DNA from: Candidatus Peribacteraceae bacterium
GTDB lineage: Bacteria; Patescibacteriota; Gracilibacteria; Peribacterales; Peribacteraceae
DNA: 64,000 nucleotides
Direction of reading: 5' to 3'
Assembly (NCBI GenBank): GCA_028703445.1
Contig: JAQVMW010000007.1
Coordinates: forward strand, 1 to 64,000
Both the position numbers and the translations under genes were made by a program. Positions 26,494 to 34,663 of the stretch are shown here, in pieces; within the stretch, counting starts at the first letter, position 1; every line of letters starts with the position of its first letter. The notes beneath the pieces are model-generated. The model made no database searches, was not told where the DNA came from, and was given only the letters and a program-made list of their open reading frames with translations.

Positions 26494-26647
26494 ACGGTTC
26501 GATTCCTTTCGTGGCTGCCACTACGCGCACGTGACCGTGCTGCCTATACGCTACAAATCCCTCATCGTATCCAGGTTCGACTTGTCCGGCATAGCCCGAG
26601 GGCGAAGTCGGGTTCCCCGTTGGGTTGACCTACTGTCCCTGGTGCTC
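26494..26647. repeat. tRNA-end-like att site and second 135-bp direct repeat
   Basis: GGTTCGATTCC at 26494-26504 and GGCTGCCA at 26513-26520 resemble the T arm and 3' end of tRNA-Glu, in the same order as at 6239-6263. 26513-26647 is the 135-base repeat of 19158-19292. On the minus strand the block encodes GYAGQVEPGYDEGFVAYRQHG followed by ATKGIEPFEEPWG, comparable to the recombinase tail AAPRGIEPRFPG. Probable right boundary of the whole accessory region. 26648-26709 carries the AT-rich fic promoter (TATAGT at 26692-26697). Confidence 0.65.
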
Positions 26648-26709
26648 TGAAATATTAACTTTATAAGTTCTTGTAAAGATGCTAAACTTTATATAGTTCT
26701 AAAGTACCC

Positions 26710-27633
26710 ATGACCATTCCTCAAAAACTGCAGGCAATTCAGCGGCTCTCCGGCGAAAGCCAAACAGTGATTGCGGCGAAACTCGGCGTCACCTTCGTGG
26801 CATTCAACCGGTGGATGAATGGCAAGGCCGTACCACGAAAGAAAGCACAAGAACGCATTGATGCTCTGTATCGAGAGTACACGGGTCTCACCGTGATTCC
26901 TGAGAAAGAACTGCAGGCAAAGAAGGGTATTGTTCTCCTCAAAGCGAAAGAAGTGGAGAATGTTCTGCATACCATTCTCGTGAATCCGGATATTCGCGAC
27001 CAATTCATTCTCACTCTGACGTATACCAGCAATTCCATCGAAGGGAGCACGCTCACAAAAGCGGAGACGGCAGTGATTCTTTTTCAGAACGCGGCACTGG
27101 CGGATAAGACTCTGACGGAGCAGCTGGAAGCAAAAAATCATCAGACGGCTCTCCTCTATCTCTTCGATCATCTTCATGGACACAAGGCTGTTGATGAGCA
27201 TCTCTTGCTCAAGCTGCACGGGATGCTGATGAACGGCATTCGTCCTGATGCCGGTTCCTATCGTCATCACGGCGTGCGTATTGTCGGTGCCGATCTTCCG
27301 ACGGCGAATTATTTGAAGGTGCCTTCTCTGATGGAGAAGCTTGCTCAAGACTTCATGATTTCCCGCGGGGATATCATCGCGGATACCGCGGATATTCATG
27401 CTCGCTTCGAAAAGATTCATCCTTTTTCGGATGGAAACGGCAGAATCGGACGACTTCTACTACACGCCATGTTGCTCGGGAAGAATCTTCCGCCAGCCGT
27501 GATCCGACCGGAGCGCAAACGTCTGTACTATTCCTTCCTCAACATCGCTCAGAAAAAAGGCGATACGAGCCTGCTCCAAGATTTCTTTTGTGATGCCGTC
27601 CTTGATGGATGGGATATCGTCGACAGGAGGTGA
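26710..27633 (+). CDS. Fic-domain AMP transferase with N-terminal helix-turn-helix
   Basis: 307 residues. The N-terminal 45 residues look like an XRE helix-turn-helix (ESQTVIAAKLGVTFVAFNRWMNGKAVP). The inhibitory helix motif TSNSIEGSTLT (SxxxEG) follows near 110, then the Fic core with HPFSDGNGRIGR near 240, the catalytic HxFxDGNGRxxR. This is a class II Fic, whose own helix blocks ATP until released. The family adds AMP or other nucleotides to target proteins. It begins just outside the accessory region, with an AT-rich upstream promoter. Confidence 0.92.
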   Translation: MTIPQKLQAIQRLSGESQTVIAAKLGVTFVAFNRWMNGKAVPRKKAQERIDALYREYTGLTVIPEKELQAKKGIVLLKAKEVENVLHTILVNPDIRDQFILTLTYTSNSIEGSTLTKAETAVILFQNAALADKTLTEQLEAKNHQTALLYLFDHLHGHKAVDEHLLLKLHGMLMNGIRPDAGSYRHHGVRIVGADLPTANYLKVPSLMEKLAQDFMISRGDIIADTADIHARFEKIHPFSDGNGRIGRLLLHAMLLGKNLPPAVIRPERKRLYYSFLNIAQKKGDTSLLQDFFCDAVLDGWDIVDRR

Positions 27634-27703
27634 GGACGCAGACGTGGTTCGACCGCACTGTTCTGCCACCCTTTCATTTTCCCTGTGTGGTACACTTTCC
27701 CTC

Positions 27704-27868
27704 ATGGAAAAAATCCGCATCGAACAACACAGCTTTACGGGCGGTCTGTGGCTTGCCCTCTGGCTCTTCACCATCGGCTTTTTGCATCTCAGTTTCTGGA
27801 AAGGGGTCCTCGCTGTGATTATCTGGCCGTACTACATCGGGATCGCCGTGAGCGGGCTTCTGGGATAA
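27704..27868 (+). CDS. Small membrane protein (54 residues)
   Basis: Starts MEKIRIEQHSFTGGLWLALW, with two hydrophobic helices (about 13-30 and 33-52) and GIAVSGLLG at the end. It resembles small proteins that sit beside PH-domain membrane proteins in other bacteria, but no family is certain. A TACACT hexamer at 27691-27696 ends eight bases before the ATG, so the transcript may lack a leader. The next gene follows after 38 bases. Confidence 0.65.
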   Translation: MEKIRIEQHSFTGGLWLALWLFTIGFLHLSFWKGVLAVIIWPYYIGIAVSGLLG

Positions 27869-27906
27869 TCGTTCGGTTCCTGCTCTGTGGGGGCTATACT
27901 GTGTCC

Positions 27907-28464
27907 ATGCGCATCTTCGCCCTCGAAACGGATACGGAAAAGCTCAAGAAGCGATTTCTTTCAGAAGGGGAGCAGGAGGTCATGATGACGTACTACCATG
28001 GCCTTTCTTTCTTTTTCGCGAGCCTGCGCGAAATGATCCTGACGATTATTCTCGTTGCGATCGGGATTGCTGCGACGGCATGGGGAGTTCCGCTCGGATG
28101 GACGGTGGGTATCCTCTTTCTACTGTGGTTCGTATTCGTGTTCTTCAATCTTCTCCGTGCGTACATCGACTGGGCGTACGACTTCATCCTCGTCACGACC
28201 GACAAGATCATTTTCGTGGATCAAACCTCTATTTTCCGGCAGGAGATCAAGCCACTCAATCTCGAGAATGTGGGCGGCGTGAGCACACAGACGCAGTACT
28301 GGAATATTTTCCCGTTCGGAATTGTGAGTGTGCTCCTCAAGGAGGGATTGGGCGGAGATCGTATCGTCAAGAAGTTCGTGCCGCGTGCGCAGGAAGTGGC
28401 GGCCAAGATCAGCGAGGTCGTGACCAAGTACCAGCGGTTCGATCATTTGCCCGAGAAGCAGTGA
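27907..28464 (+). CDS. Membrane protein with bacterial PH-like domain
   Basis: 185 residues. A short cytoplasmic N-terminus (LETDTEKLKKRFLSEGEQEV), two transmembrane helices (about 37-58 and 62-82), then a bPH-type domain (DFILVTTDKIIFVDQTSIFRQEIKPLNLENVGGV). Such proteins are common, act at the membrane and have no defined reaction. TATACT at 27895-27900 ends exactly seven bases before the ATG at 27907, placing transcription start on the start codon. Followed by a GC-rich palindrome at 28474. Confidence 0.75.
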   Translation: MRIFALETDTEKLKKRFLSEGEQEVMMTYYHGLSFFFASLREMILTIILVAIGIAATAWGVPLGWTVGILFLLWFVFVFFNLLRAYIDWAYDFILVTTDKIIFVDQTSIFRQEIKPLNLENVGGVSTQTQYWNIFPFGIVSVLLKEGLGGDRIVKKFVPRAQEVAAKISEVVTKYQRFDHLPEKQ

Positions 28465-28473
28465 GCCTCTCTT

Positions 28474-28496
28474 CCCCTCTCCCGCGGGGAGAGGGA
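28474..28496 (+). terminator. GC-rich palindrome after PH-domain gene
   Basis: CCCTCTCCC (28475-28483) and GGGAGAGGG (28487-28495) around GCG. It is the same palindromic family as the insert inside uvrC (33897-33918). No T run follows, so it may be a repeat with terminator activity at best. Confidence 0.45.
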
Positions 28497-28523
28497 ATAT
28501 GTTTGTGTCCACGATTTACTACG

Positions 28524-28549
28524 AAAAATCCGCGAGGGACACTCGCGGA
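28524..28549 (-). terminator. Rho-independent terminator of the CARDB gene
   Basis: On the minus strand TCCGCGAG and CTCGCGGA form an eight-base-pair stem with a five-base loop, followed by TTTTT. It lies 34 bases after the minus-strand CARDB gene stop. Confidence 0.75.
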
Positions 28550-28582
28550 CTTGTTGTTCATTCGAAAGGATGGACGTGATCG

Positions 28583-31500
28583 TTAACGGACGATGTCCGC
28601 CTCCAGCATGTTGTTCCCCTCATTGCTCTCCTGGGTCTGGTTCGTCTGATCGACCGTCGCGCGGATCCTTTGAGCCTGCATAGGAATCAATCCCGAGGAG
28701 ATCGTCAGGATGCGCGGATAGGCGGTGTCTGCAGGATCCAGAGCGCTGTTGCCGGTGGATCCGAACAGCAAATGTGCGCTGCCCGCAGCGTCGATCCACT
28801 CGAAGCGCATCTCTGCCTTGTTCGATGGAACGATGACAGTGCCGATATTGGCGAGGGTGTAGCTGAAGTGCGTGCTGTCGGGCATGGAGAATTGTTTCAG
28901 CCAGAGATCGGGGAGTCCTGCAGCAGCGCTTGAACTTTGGCTCGACGCCTGACGGGACACAGACGAAGAAGACGATGCCGCGCGTGAGGAAGAGCTTAAG
29001 GATCGGGAGGAGGCAGAGGATGTTGCGCGCGAAGAGCTGGAGGATGCGCGGGGCATATCTACGCCTGTTGCAGAGTAAGAAGCCGAAGTGGAGGCCGCAG
29101 AGCGGGGATCCACAAGGAGGTACATCCATCCGCAATTGTCGTTGTAATTGCTTTCGGGGGCGATATGATGGTCATTGACGCAGGCCGTCACGCGGTGCGC
29201 ACCGGGAAAGACGTTTTGCGGCAGATCGTCCGTCGCATAGCGCGTGCTCCAGCTGAACGAGAACTGTCTGTTGGGGTTCAGCGGAGGAATCACGCGTTCC
29301 AGCGAGGAGGTGAAGATACGGGTGCTGTCATTGAATTCGTAGAATTGCAGGCGGACGAGCGCTTCGGCGGAGCGCACGCGACCGATATTCTTCACTTTCC
29401 CCATCGCTCCCCACTGATTTCCCTCTGTGATCGTCGTCGGTGAGGTGACGAAATCGACGATCGTGAGGTTGGCTGCATTGGTCGAGGTGCTTGCGGTACT
29501 TGCTGTAGAAGAGCGTGCCGAAGAAACTGCAGAAGACGACCGTGCAGAAGACCTGCTGGACGAGACGGCGGAAGAAGATCTCGATGACGAGGAAGACGAT
29601 CGTGAAGAAGAGGAGAATGACGAGCTCGATCGGGAGGTCGATGCCGGAATCGTTACCATCACGTACTGTGATGCGTTGTTGCGCTCATTACTTTCTGTGA
29701 CGTCGTGCGCAAGGTCCGCGTAGGACCGGAATTGCCAATCTCCTGCGTCGAACGGCCTGTCGGTCGAATATTGTCCAGCGTTCGTCCATGTCACTTCTCT
29801 TGTCTCATCCGCTCGCAAGCCGGAAATTGGCTGTCCAACTCCGAGGAAGTTGCCGACGCCGTTGCGCCGGGCATCGAGGGAAACTTCGAGCGTCGTGGTG
29901 GAGGTCGCTCCAATATTCTGAACAATTGCACGAGCATTCACTCTTCCGTTCCCCGACGGGGTGACAGTCAGAGAGGTGACGACGTAGTCGGAAAGGGAAA
30001 CCTGAGAGGATGTGGAGGATGACGAACTCAATCGGGAGGTCGTGGAGGACCGCGCTGACGATCGGGCAGACGATACTGCAGAAGATCTACGAGAGGAGAT
30101 GGCAGACGATCGTTCGGAAGATCGTGCAGAGGAAACAGAAGACCGTGCTGACGACCTTGAAGAAGCAGCGCTCGAAACGAACGATCTCACACTCGATGAG
30201 CGGGAGGCAGCCGAAGTGGTGGTTCCGTACTGAGGAATGATCACCGTCATGGGCGGGTAACAGTTATTACCCTCGTTCGTTTCGCGGAGACTTTCCCATA
30301 CGTCCGCACAGATGTGGAATTCGTAGGTACCGGGAGTGTAGGGCAGACCGGAGTAGTCTGCGAAGTTCGTCCAATTCATCTCTTCCTCTGCCTCGGGGCG
30401 AAGTGCCGAGACGTAGCGTGCCTGCATGATCCGCGTCCACGCTGTCACGCCCTGTCGGCGGTACTCCAACGCGGCATAGGAGTAGTTCTGGGAATTTCCG
30501 TTGCCACTGTTGCGCACCACAGCCCAGGCGTTGATCCGGCCGTCGGTGCCGCTGGGCGCGACATTCATAGAGGAGATCACGTGATCCGGGAGGCCGGAAG
30601 TAAGCGCGCTGGACACGGATGATCTCTGGCTGGAGGCCACGCTCGAACGGGCGGTGGAAGCAGCGGAAGAGGCGCCAGCCGCAGTACCCTGTGCGGTGAA
30701 GGTGATCGATTTGCAGTCGTTTGCGGCATTGCTGTCCGCCGGACTGTCATTTTCATTGTCGATGCAGGCAGTCGCGCGATGCGTGCCAGTGGTTAACGTC
30801 CAGCCGTTCCGCGGCGCGAGCACCGAGCTGCTCCACACGGCGGTGTCCGTCGCGTTCGTCGAGAGCGGCTTGATGCCGTAGGTCATCACATCCCTGACGT
30901 TGTCGATATCCAGACGCGCGTGTGCCCACTCGTTTGTGGATGCTCCAGTATTCTTCACGACAACCGTCATGGCATAACCCGTTGTGTCCTGATAGAAGCG
31001 AAGATCCTGTAGCGAGAAATCGGGAACGGCGACGCCCGCCTGCGGGCCTTTCATCGCGAAGGTGATTTGTTTGCAATTATTCGCCGCGTTGCTGTCCGCC
31101 GGATCCCCATTCTCGTTGTCGATACAGGCGATGGCCGTGTGGTATCCCTCCGTCCCGACCCAGCCGTTCTTGGGTGGCAGAGAGGCGCTGCTCCACACGG
31201 CGGTGTCCGTCGCATTCGTCGAGAGCGGCTTGATGCCGTAGATCATCACCCCGCGGACACCATCGATATCCAACCGCACCTGCGCCCATTTTGAGGTGGA
31301 AGCGCCGTTATTCTTCACGGCCACGGTGATGGCGTACGCCGTGGCATCCTGGAAGAAGCGCAGATCCTGCAGCGAGAAATCGGGGGTCGCACTCACGGAG
31401 CTGGCCCGCGAAGAAGTGGCGCGGGAGCTCGCAGCGGAAGAGGATGATCCTCCGACGGGTACTGTCCGGAATACCAACGTGGAGCAGTCATTGGAGGCAT

Positions 31501-31963
31501 TGGCATCGTATCTGTACGCCTCCACGTCTGTGCTCGACGGAAGATGGAGACACACCTTCATGGCATGGGTGCCGGCAATCCGCGACCACCTGATAGGAGG
31601 AGTGGCACCCGATGTTCCCCATTGGACAATGTTGGTGGCACCTACGGACAATGCTCCGACGATGTTGAGTGTGGAGGTGTAATCCCAGGTGCCATTGTTC
31701 CCCTCATCGATTTGCAATTGGACGAAATCACGATGCGTCCCTCGCGTCTGTCCCACGTTCCTCACCCGGCCGTGGAAAGAAACTTCCTCGCCGGCTTCCG
31801 GGAGAGCGGGGGAGACAAACAGATTTTCCACGGCGTAGTCGGGGAGAACGCTGCTCGTCTGTGCCTGGAGAGGGGTGCGCCCATTGAAGAGCACGGTTCC
31901 GGCGAAGACCGCCGCGAGAGAAAGGTAGACAGACAGGAGTGTCTGCATGCGCGATGGGACCAT
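28583..31963 (-). CDS. Large secreted multi-CARDB surface protein with Ser-rich linkers
   Basis: 1,126 residues. The signal peptide (about 1-34) is followed by about seven CARDB-like beta domains, each opening with a PDY/PDF/PDL-type start (LPDYAVENLFVSP, PDFSLQDLRFFQD, PDFSLQDLRFYQD, LPDHVISSMNVAP, LSDYVVTSLTVTP, NLTIVDFVTSP, LPDLWLKQFSM) and closing in an N-x-x-N-N-C-like strand. Ser/Ala/Arg-rich linkers (SSARSSERSSAISSRRSS) separate them. Domains 2 and 3 are near copies with a 360-base spacing in the DNA. No wall-anchor motif or SLH is seen. Likely a cell-surface adhesin or stalk. A TATAAT -10 lies at 31993-31998 on the minus strand. Confidence 0.85.
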   Translation of the reverse strand: MVPSRMQTLLSVYLSLAAVFAGTVLFNGRTPLQAQTSSVLPDYAVENLFVSPALPEAGEEVSFHGRVRNVGQTRGTHRDFVQLQIDEGNNGTWDYTSTLNIVGALSVGATNIVQWGTSGATPPIRWSRIAGTHAMKVCLHLPSSTDVEAYRYDANASNDCSTLVFRTVPVGGSSSSAASSRATSSRASSVSATPDFSLQDLRFFQDATAYAITVAVKNNGASTSKWAQVRLDIDGVRGVMIYGIKPLSTNATDTAVWSSASLPPKNGWVGTEGYHTAIACIDNENGDPADSNAANNCKQITFAMKGPQAGVAVPDFSLQDLRFYQDTTGYAMTVVVKNTGASTNEWAHARLDIDNVRDVMTYGIKPLSTNATDTAVWSSSVLAPRNGWTLTTGTHRATACIDNENDSPADSNAANDCKSITFTAQGTAAGASSAASTARSSVASSQRSSVSSALTSGLPDHVISSMNVAPSGTDGRINAWAVVRNSGNGNSQNYSYAALEYRRQGVTAWTRIMQARYVSALRPEAEEEMNWTNFADYSGLPYTPGTYEFHICADVWESLRETNEGNNCYPPMTVIIPQYGTTTSAASRSSSVRSFVSSAASSRSSARSSVSSARSSERSSAISSRRSSAVSSARSSARSSTTSRLSSSSSTSSQVSLSDYVVTSLTVTPSGNGRVNARAIVQNIGATSTTTLEVSLDARRNGVGNFLGVGQPISGLRADETREVTWTNAGQYSTDRPFDAGDWQFRSYADLAHDVTESNERNNASQYVMVTIPASTSRSSSSFSSSSRSSSSSSRSSSAVSSSRSSARSSSAVSSARSSTASTASTSTNAANLTIVDFVTSPTTITEGNQWGAMGKVKNIGRVRSAEALVRLQFYEFNDSTRIFTSSLERVIPPLNPNRQFSFSWSTRYATDDLPQNVFPGAHRVTACVNDHHIAPESNYNDNCGWMYLLVDPRSAASTSASYSATGVDMPRASSSSSRATSSASSRSLSSSSRAASSSSSVSRQASSQSSSAAAGLPDLWLKQFSMPDSTHFSYTLANIGTVIVPSNKAEMRFEWIDAAGSAHLLFGSTGNSALDPADTAYPRILTISSGLIPMQAQRIRATVDQTNQTQESNEGNNMLEADIVR

Positions 31964-32048
31964 AGGAAGGTGGGGAAGTGTGTTTTATGTATATTATAGA
32001 ACGATTGCCTCATTTATACCAGATCCCCTTTTGCTCTCGGCAGAGAGG

Positions 32049-34466
32049 TTAAACGGCTTCCCGTAGTGCCCGTATTTGTGACGCCGAGAGGATGTGTGCC
32101 AGTTCCTCGTCCTTTATCTCCTTCAGGGCTTCGAGTGAACCGAAGCGTTTCAGGAGCTTCACCTTAGTCTGCGGCCCGATGCCGGGAATGGAGTCCAATA
32201 CAGAAAAAACGGCGCGTTTCTTCGCCCGTGTTTCGCGGTGCGCGTTGGCGAAGCGGTGTGCTTCATCACGCAGGCGCATGAGGAGGAAGCGCGCGGGCGA
32301 ATCTTTTGCAAAAGTGACGGGGTTTGGATTCCCCGGGACGAAGATTTCCTCTTCCTTCTTTGCGAGTCCGATGACGGGAATCGGCTGATGCAGTTCCTCC
32401 AGGATTTCCAAGACCGCGCTCAGCTGGCCCTTGCCGCCGTCGATCAAGAGGAGGTCGGGCAGAGCGGAGAGCGAAGAATCGGCTACATGTTTGGCCACTT
32501 CGAACATCATGAGAACACAGGACGTATTCTTCCCGAAGCGCTTCTGGCAGCGCCTCATTTTTTGCAGTACGGGCGCAGGCGCCGTCTGAATCACGCGGAA
32601 GCCGAGCTCGGCGTAGTACGCTTCGAGCGGGGGATCGGTGACCAGGTACACCTTGCCCCGCTTCACGGACTTGAGGAGCTTATGGATGATGAGGCGGCCG
32701 AGGGAGTGTCCGCGTTCGTGCCGGTCGACGAAGAGCGAAGCGAGCTCCACAGTATTGTCTTTGTGGCGGTGCAGCCGGCCGAAAGCGATGATTGTCCCCG
32801 CGCGTTCCGCCACCAGAAATTCTTTGAATGTGATGCTGGCACAGTCGAGTCCCGCGGAAGGATGACGCATCATCTTCTCGATGGTCTTCTGGTCCGCCGT
32901 GCGCGCTCTGCGGATCGTGATGCCAGTGTTCTTGAACATTTGTTCTTCGCGCCTGGGGTCCTGCATCAGGTGGAGTAAGCGCCTCTTGATCACTTCTTTA
33001 AGCGCGCGGTAGTCATCGATTTCTCCTTCGCGGATGGTTTTGAGGGTGAACGATCGGTACTGATCGTTTTTTGGCTTGCCATCAACGAAAACGGACATGC
33101 TCCCGACCGTTTCGGTGCCACTTAAATGCGAAATATCGTACCCCTCAATGCGCTTGGGGGCGGTCGGCAGGCCGAGTGTCGTCTTCAGTTCCTTCAGAGC
33201 GTCCGACACGTTGCGCGCGGCGGCCTCCCAGCTGGTTTCGAAGTGCTGCACTTTCTCGCACGCGTTCTCTTCGGCGAGGCGCAGGAGCGCGGGAAGCTTC
33301 CCACGCTCCGGGATACGCATCGTCACCTTCGATCCCCGGCGCTCCGAGAGCCACTCTGTGAGGAGTTTGGGATCCTCGATATTCTCGGCGAGGATCAGGA
33401 GCGGCGGCACGTCCGGAGCATCCACGTAGTACTGCGGCAAAAATTGCGTGAGGGCATCGGCTGCATTTTCCGCATGACCAAGCAGCGTAAACGATGACTC
33501 GTCGATCACTTTTCCGTTCCGTTCTTTCAGCAGCACGACGTGCACGCGGTTTCCCTCCACGGCGACGCCGAACACATCGGCATCCTCGCCCGAAGTATCC
33601 GAGACGATCTGCTTCTCCGAGAGGCGCTGGATCGTCTGCAGCGCGTCACGAAGTTTTGCCGCCTGCTCAAACTTGCGTTCACGCGCAACGGCTTTCATCC
33701 GCGCCGAGAGGAGGGCGAGAGCATCCTCAGTTTTCCCTTTTAGAAAATCGATCACACCTTCAATCGCCATCGAGCCGTAGGCATCGGGCGTCACGCAGCC
33801 GATGCAGGGGCCGCAACACTGTTTGATGTGGTAATCGAGGCAGGGCGTGGGGCGGTCGCGATGGGTGACCCTCACCCCTACCCCCTCTCCCTCGGTCCCT
33901 CCCCCGCGGGGGGAGGGAAGTTTGCCTGTCACAGGCTCAATTCCCATCTTGCACGTGCGGTACGGAAAGACGCGCCTAAGCAGCGTGAGGGTGTCGCGGA
34001 TTTCGAATGCGCTGACGTACGGACCGAAGTATTTGGCCTTGCCTGCCCGGCGAAGCCCGAAGGGCGACGTCGGGTCTTCCGTCGGCTTGCGCACGAGGTC
34101 GATGCGCGGAAATGGCTCCTGTAGCGATATTCGCACGTACACGTAGTTCTTGTCGTCCTTCATCAGCACGTTGTATTTGGGCTTCTTCTGCTTGATGAGA
34201 TTCGTTTCGAGAATGAGCGCCTCAAGCTCCGAGTGGGTGACGGTTACCGAGATGTCGGCTGCTTTTTCCATCAGTGACTGCTTCCAGGGTCCGAGTTGTG
34301 CCTCCTTAGTGAGGTAGCTCGTCACGCGCTTACGCAGGTTCAGGGCTTTGCCGACGTAGAGCACGGTGCCTTTGGCATCGAGCCAGCGGTAGACGCCGGG
34401 TTTCGTCGGCAGTTTCGCAACGCGCTTCTTCAGCTCCGATTCCTTTGGATTCTTCTTCTTGGGCAC
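32049..34466 (-). CDS. uvrC: Excinuclease subunit C with inserted GNAT acetyltransferase domain
   Basis: Makes both incisions in nucleotide excision repair with UvrB. 805 residues from GTG at 34466, about 200 more than usual. In order: GIY-YIG nuclease (KPGVYRWLDAKGTVLYVGKA, about 20-95), Cys-rich region, UVR motif (about 225-280), RNase H-like nuclease with Asp444 (GYDISHLSG), Asp676 (LLLIDGGKGQ) and His737 (RDEAHRFA), and C-terminal helix-hairpin-helices (SIPGIGPQTKVKLLKRFG). Between Asp444 and Asp676, residues about 507-660 form a GNAT domain (TIRRARTADQ, LASLFVDRHERGHSLGRL, AYYAELGFRVI). A further 28-residue repeat-derived insert sits near residue 180-205. An upstream open extension is low-complexity tandem repeat and is rejected. 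Confidence 0.93.
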   Translation of the reverse strand: MPKKKNPKESELKKRVAKLPTKPGVYRWLDAKGTVLYVGKALNLRKRVTSYLTKEAQLGPWKQSLMEKAADISVTVTHSELEALILETNLIKQKKPKYNVLMKDDKNYVYVRISLQEPFPRIDLVRKPTEDPTSPFGLRRAGKAKYFGPYVSAFEIRDTLTLLRRVFPYRTCKMGIEPVTGKLPSPRGGGTEGEGVGVRVTHRDRPTPCLDYHIKQCCGPCIGCVTPDAYGSMAIEGVIDFLKGKTEDALALLSARMKAVARERKFEQAAKLRDALQTIQRLSEKQIVSDTSGEDADVFGVAVEGNRVHVVLLKERNGKVIDESSFTLLGHAENAADALTQFLPQYYVDAPDVPPLLILAENIEDPKLLTEWLSERRGSKVTMRIPERGKLPALLRLAEENACEKVQHFETSWEAAARNVSDALKELKTTLGLPTAPKRIEGYDISHLSGTETVGSMSVFVDGKPKNDQYRSFTLKTIREGEIDDYRALKEVIKRRLLHLMQDPRREEQMFKNTGITIRRARTADQKTIEKMMRHPSAGLDCASITFKEFLVAERAGTIIAFGRLHRHKDNTVELASLFVDRHERGHSLGRLIIHKLLKSVKRGKVYLVTDPPLEAYYAELGFRVIQTAPAPVLQKMRRCQKRFGKNTSCVLMMFEVAKHVADSSLSALPDLLLIDGGKGQLSAVLEILEELHQPIPVIGLAKKEEEIFVPGNPNPVTFAKDSPARFLLMRLRDEAHRFANAHRETRAKKRAVFSVLDSIPGIGPQTKVKLLKRFGSLEALKEIKDEELAHILSASQIRALREAV
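33852..33938 (-). repeat. Palindromic repeat inserted in frame in uvrC
   Basis: The core palindrome TCCCTCCCCC / GGGGGAGGGA at about 33897-33918 lies beside a smaller dyad GGGTGA/TCACCC (33864-33877). It encodes the odd stretch TGKLPSPRGGGTEGEGV, where other UvrC proteins run straight from TCKM to the PCLDYH motif. The same palindrome type occurs between genes at 28474. Confidence 0.65.
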
Positions 34467-34491
34467 GGGACTATCATGCCATGAAACGAGG

Positions 34492-34559
34492 AAATAGAGG
34501 ATTGAAAGGAAATAGAAGAAATAGAGGATTGAAAGGAAATAGAAGAAATAGAGGATTTT
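34492..34559. repeat. 27-bp tandem repeat, 2.5 copies
   Basis: Units AAATAGAGGATTGAAAGG plus nine more bases at 34492-34518 and 34519-34545, with a partial third unit to 34559. Purine-rich on the plus strand. It lies in the 197-base divergent gap between uvrC and the GT2 gene. No other feature is seen in this gap except the TACGAT hexamer before the GT2 gene. Confidence 0.8.
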
Positions 34560-34663
34560 CTCTTCATGCCTCTTAGCAGCCGATCTTTTATTTCCTTTCA
34601 TTCTTTTATTTCCTTTATTTCTTTTCTCTACGCCATCATTACTTTTCGGTCTACGATATCTCC

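Larger units (their letters stand above)
19166..26520. mobile_element. Cassette IV: seven-gene pathway island
   Basis: 7.4 kb between the att-like core at 19156-19165 and a tRNA-end-like sequence at 26494-26520 (GGTTCGATTCC then GGCTGCCA). Both are followed by the same 135-base sequence, so the cassette is flanked by a direct repeat. All seven genes are on the minus strand and nearly all overlap or abut. No recombinase is inside. Confidence 0.5.

Noticed and set aside
26437..26520. Possible 84-base tRNA ending at GGCTGCCA
   Set aside because: AGCCAC can pair with GTGGCT and a TTCGATT loop is present, but D and anticodon arms do not form; kept only as a tRNA-end-like att site.
29427..30233. 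Acidic plus-strand frames (EEDDREEEENDELDREV) opposite the CARDB gene
   Set aside because: Antisense of the Ser-rich linkers; the composition is forced by the repeats on the real strand.
34467..34601. N-terminal extension of UvrC (YFFYFLSILYFFYFLSILYF)
   Set aside because: It is the translation of the 27-bp tandem repeat, has no family counterpart and lies before the GTG that begins the conserved GIY-YIG part.
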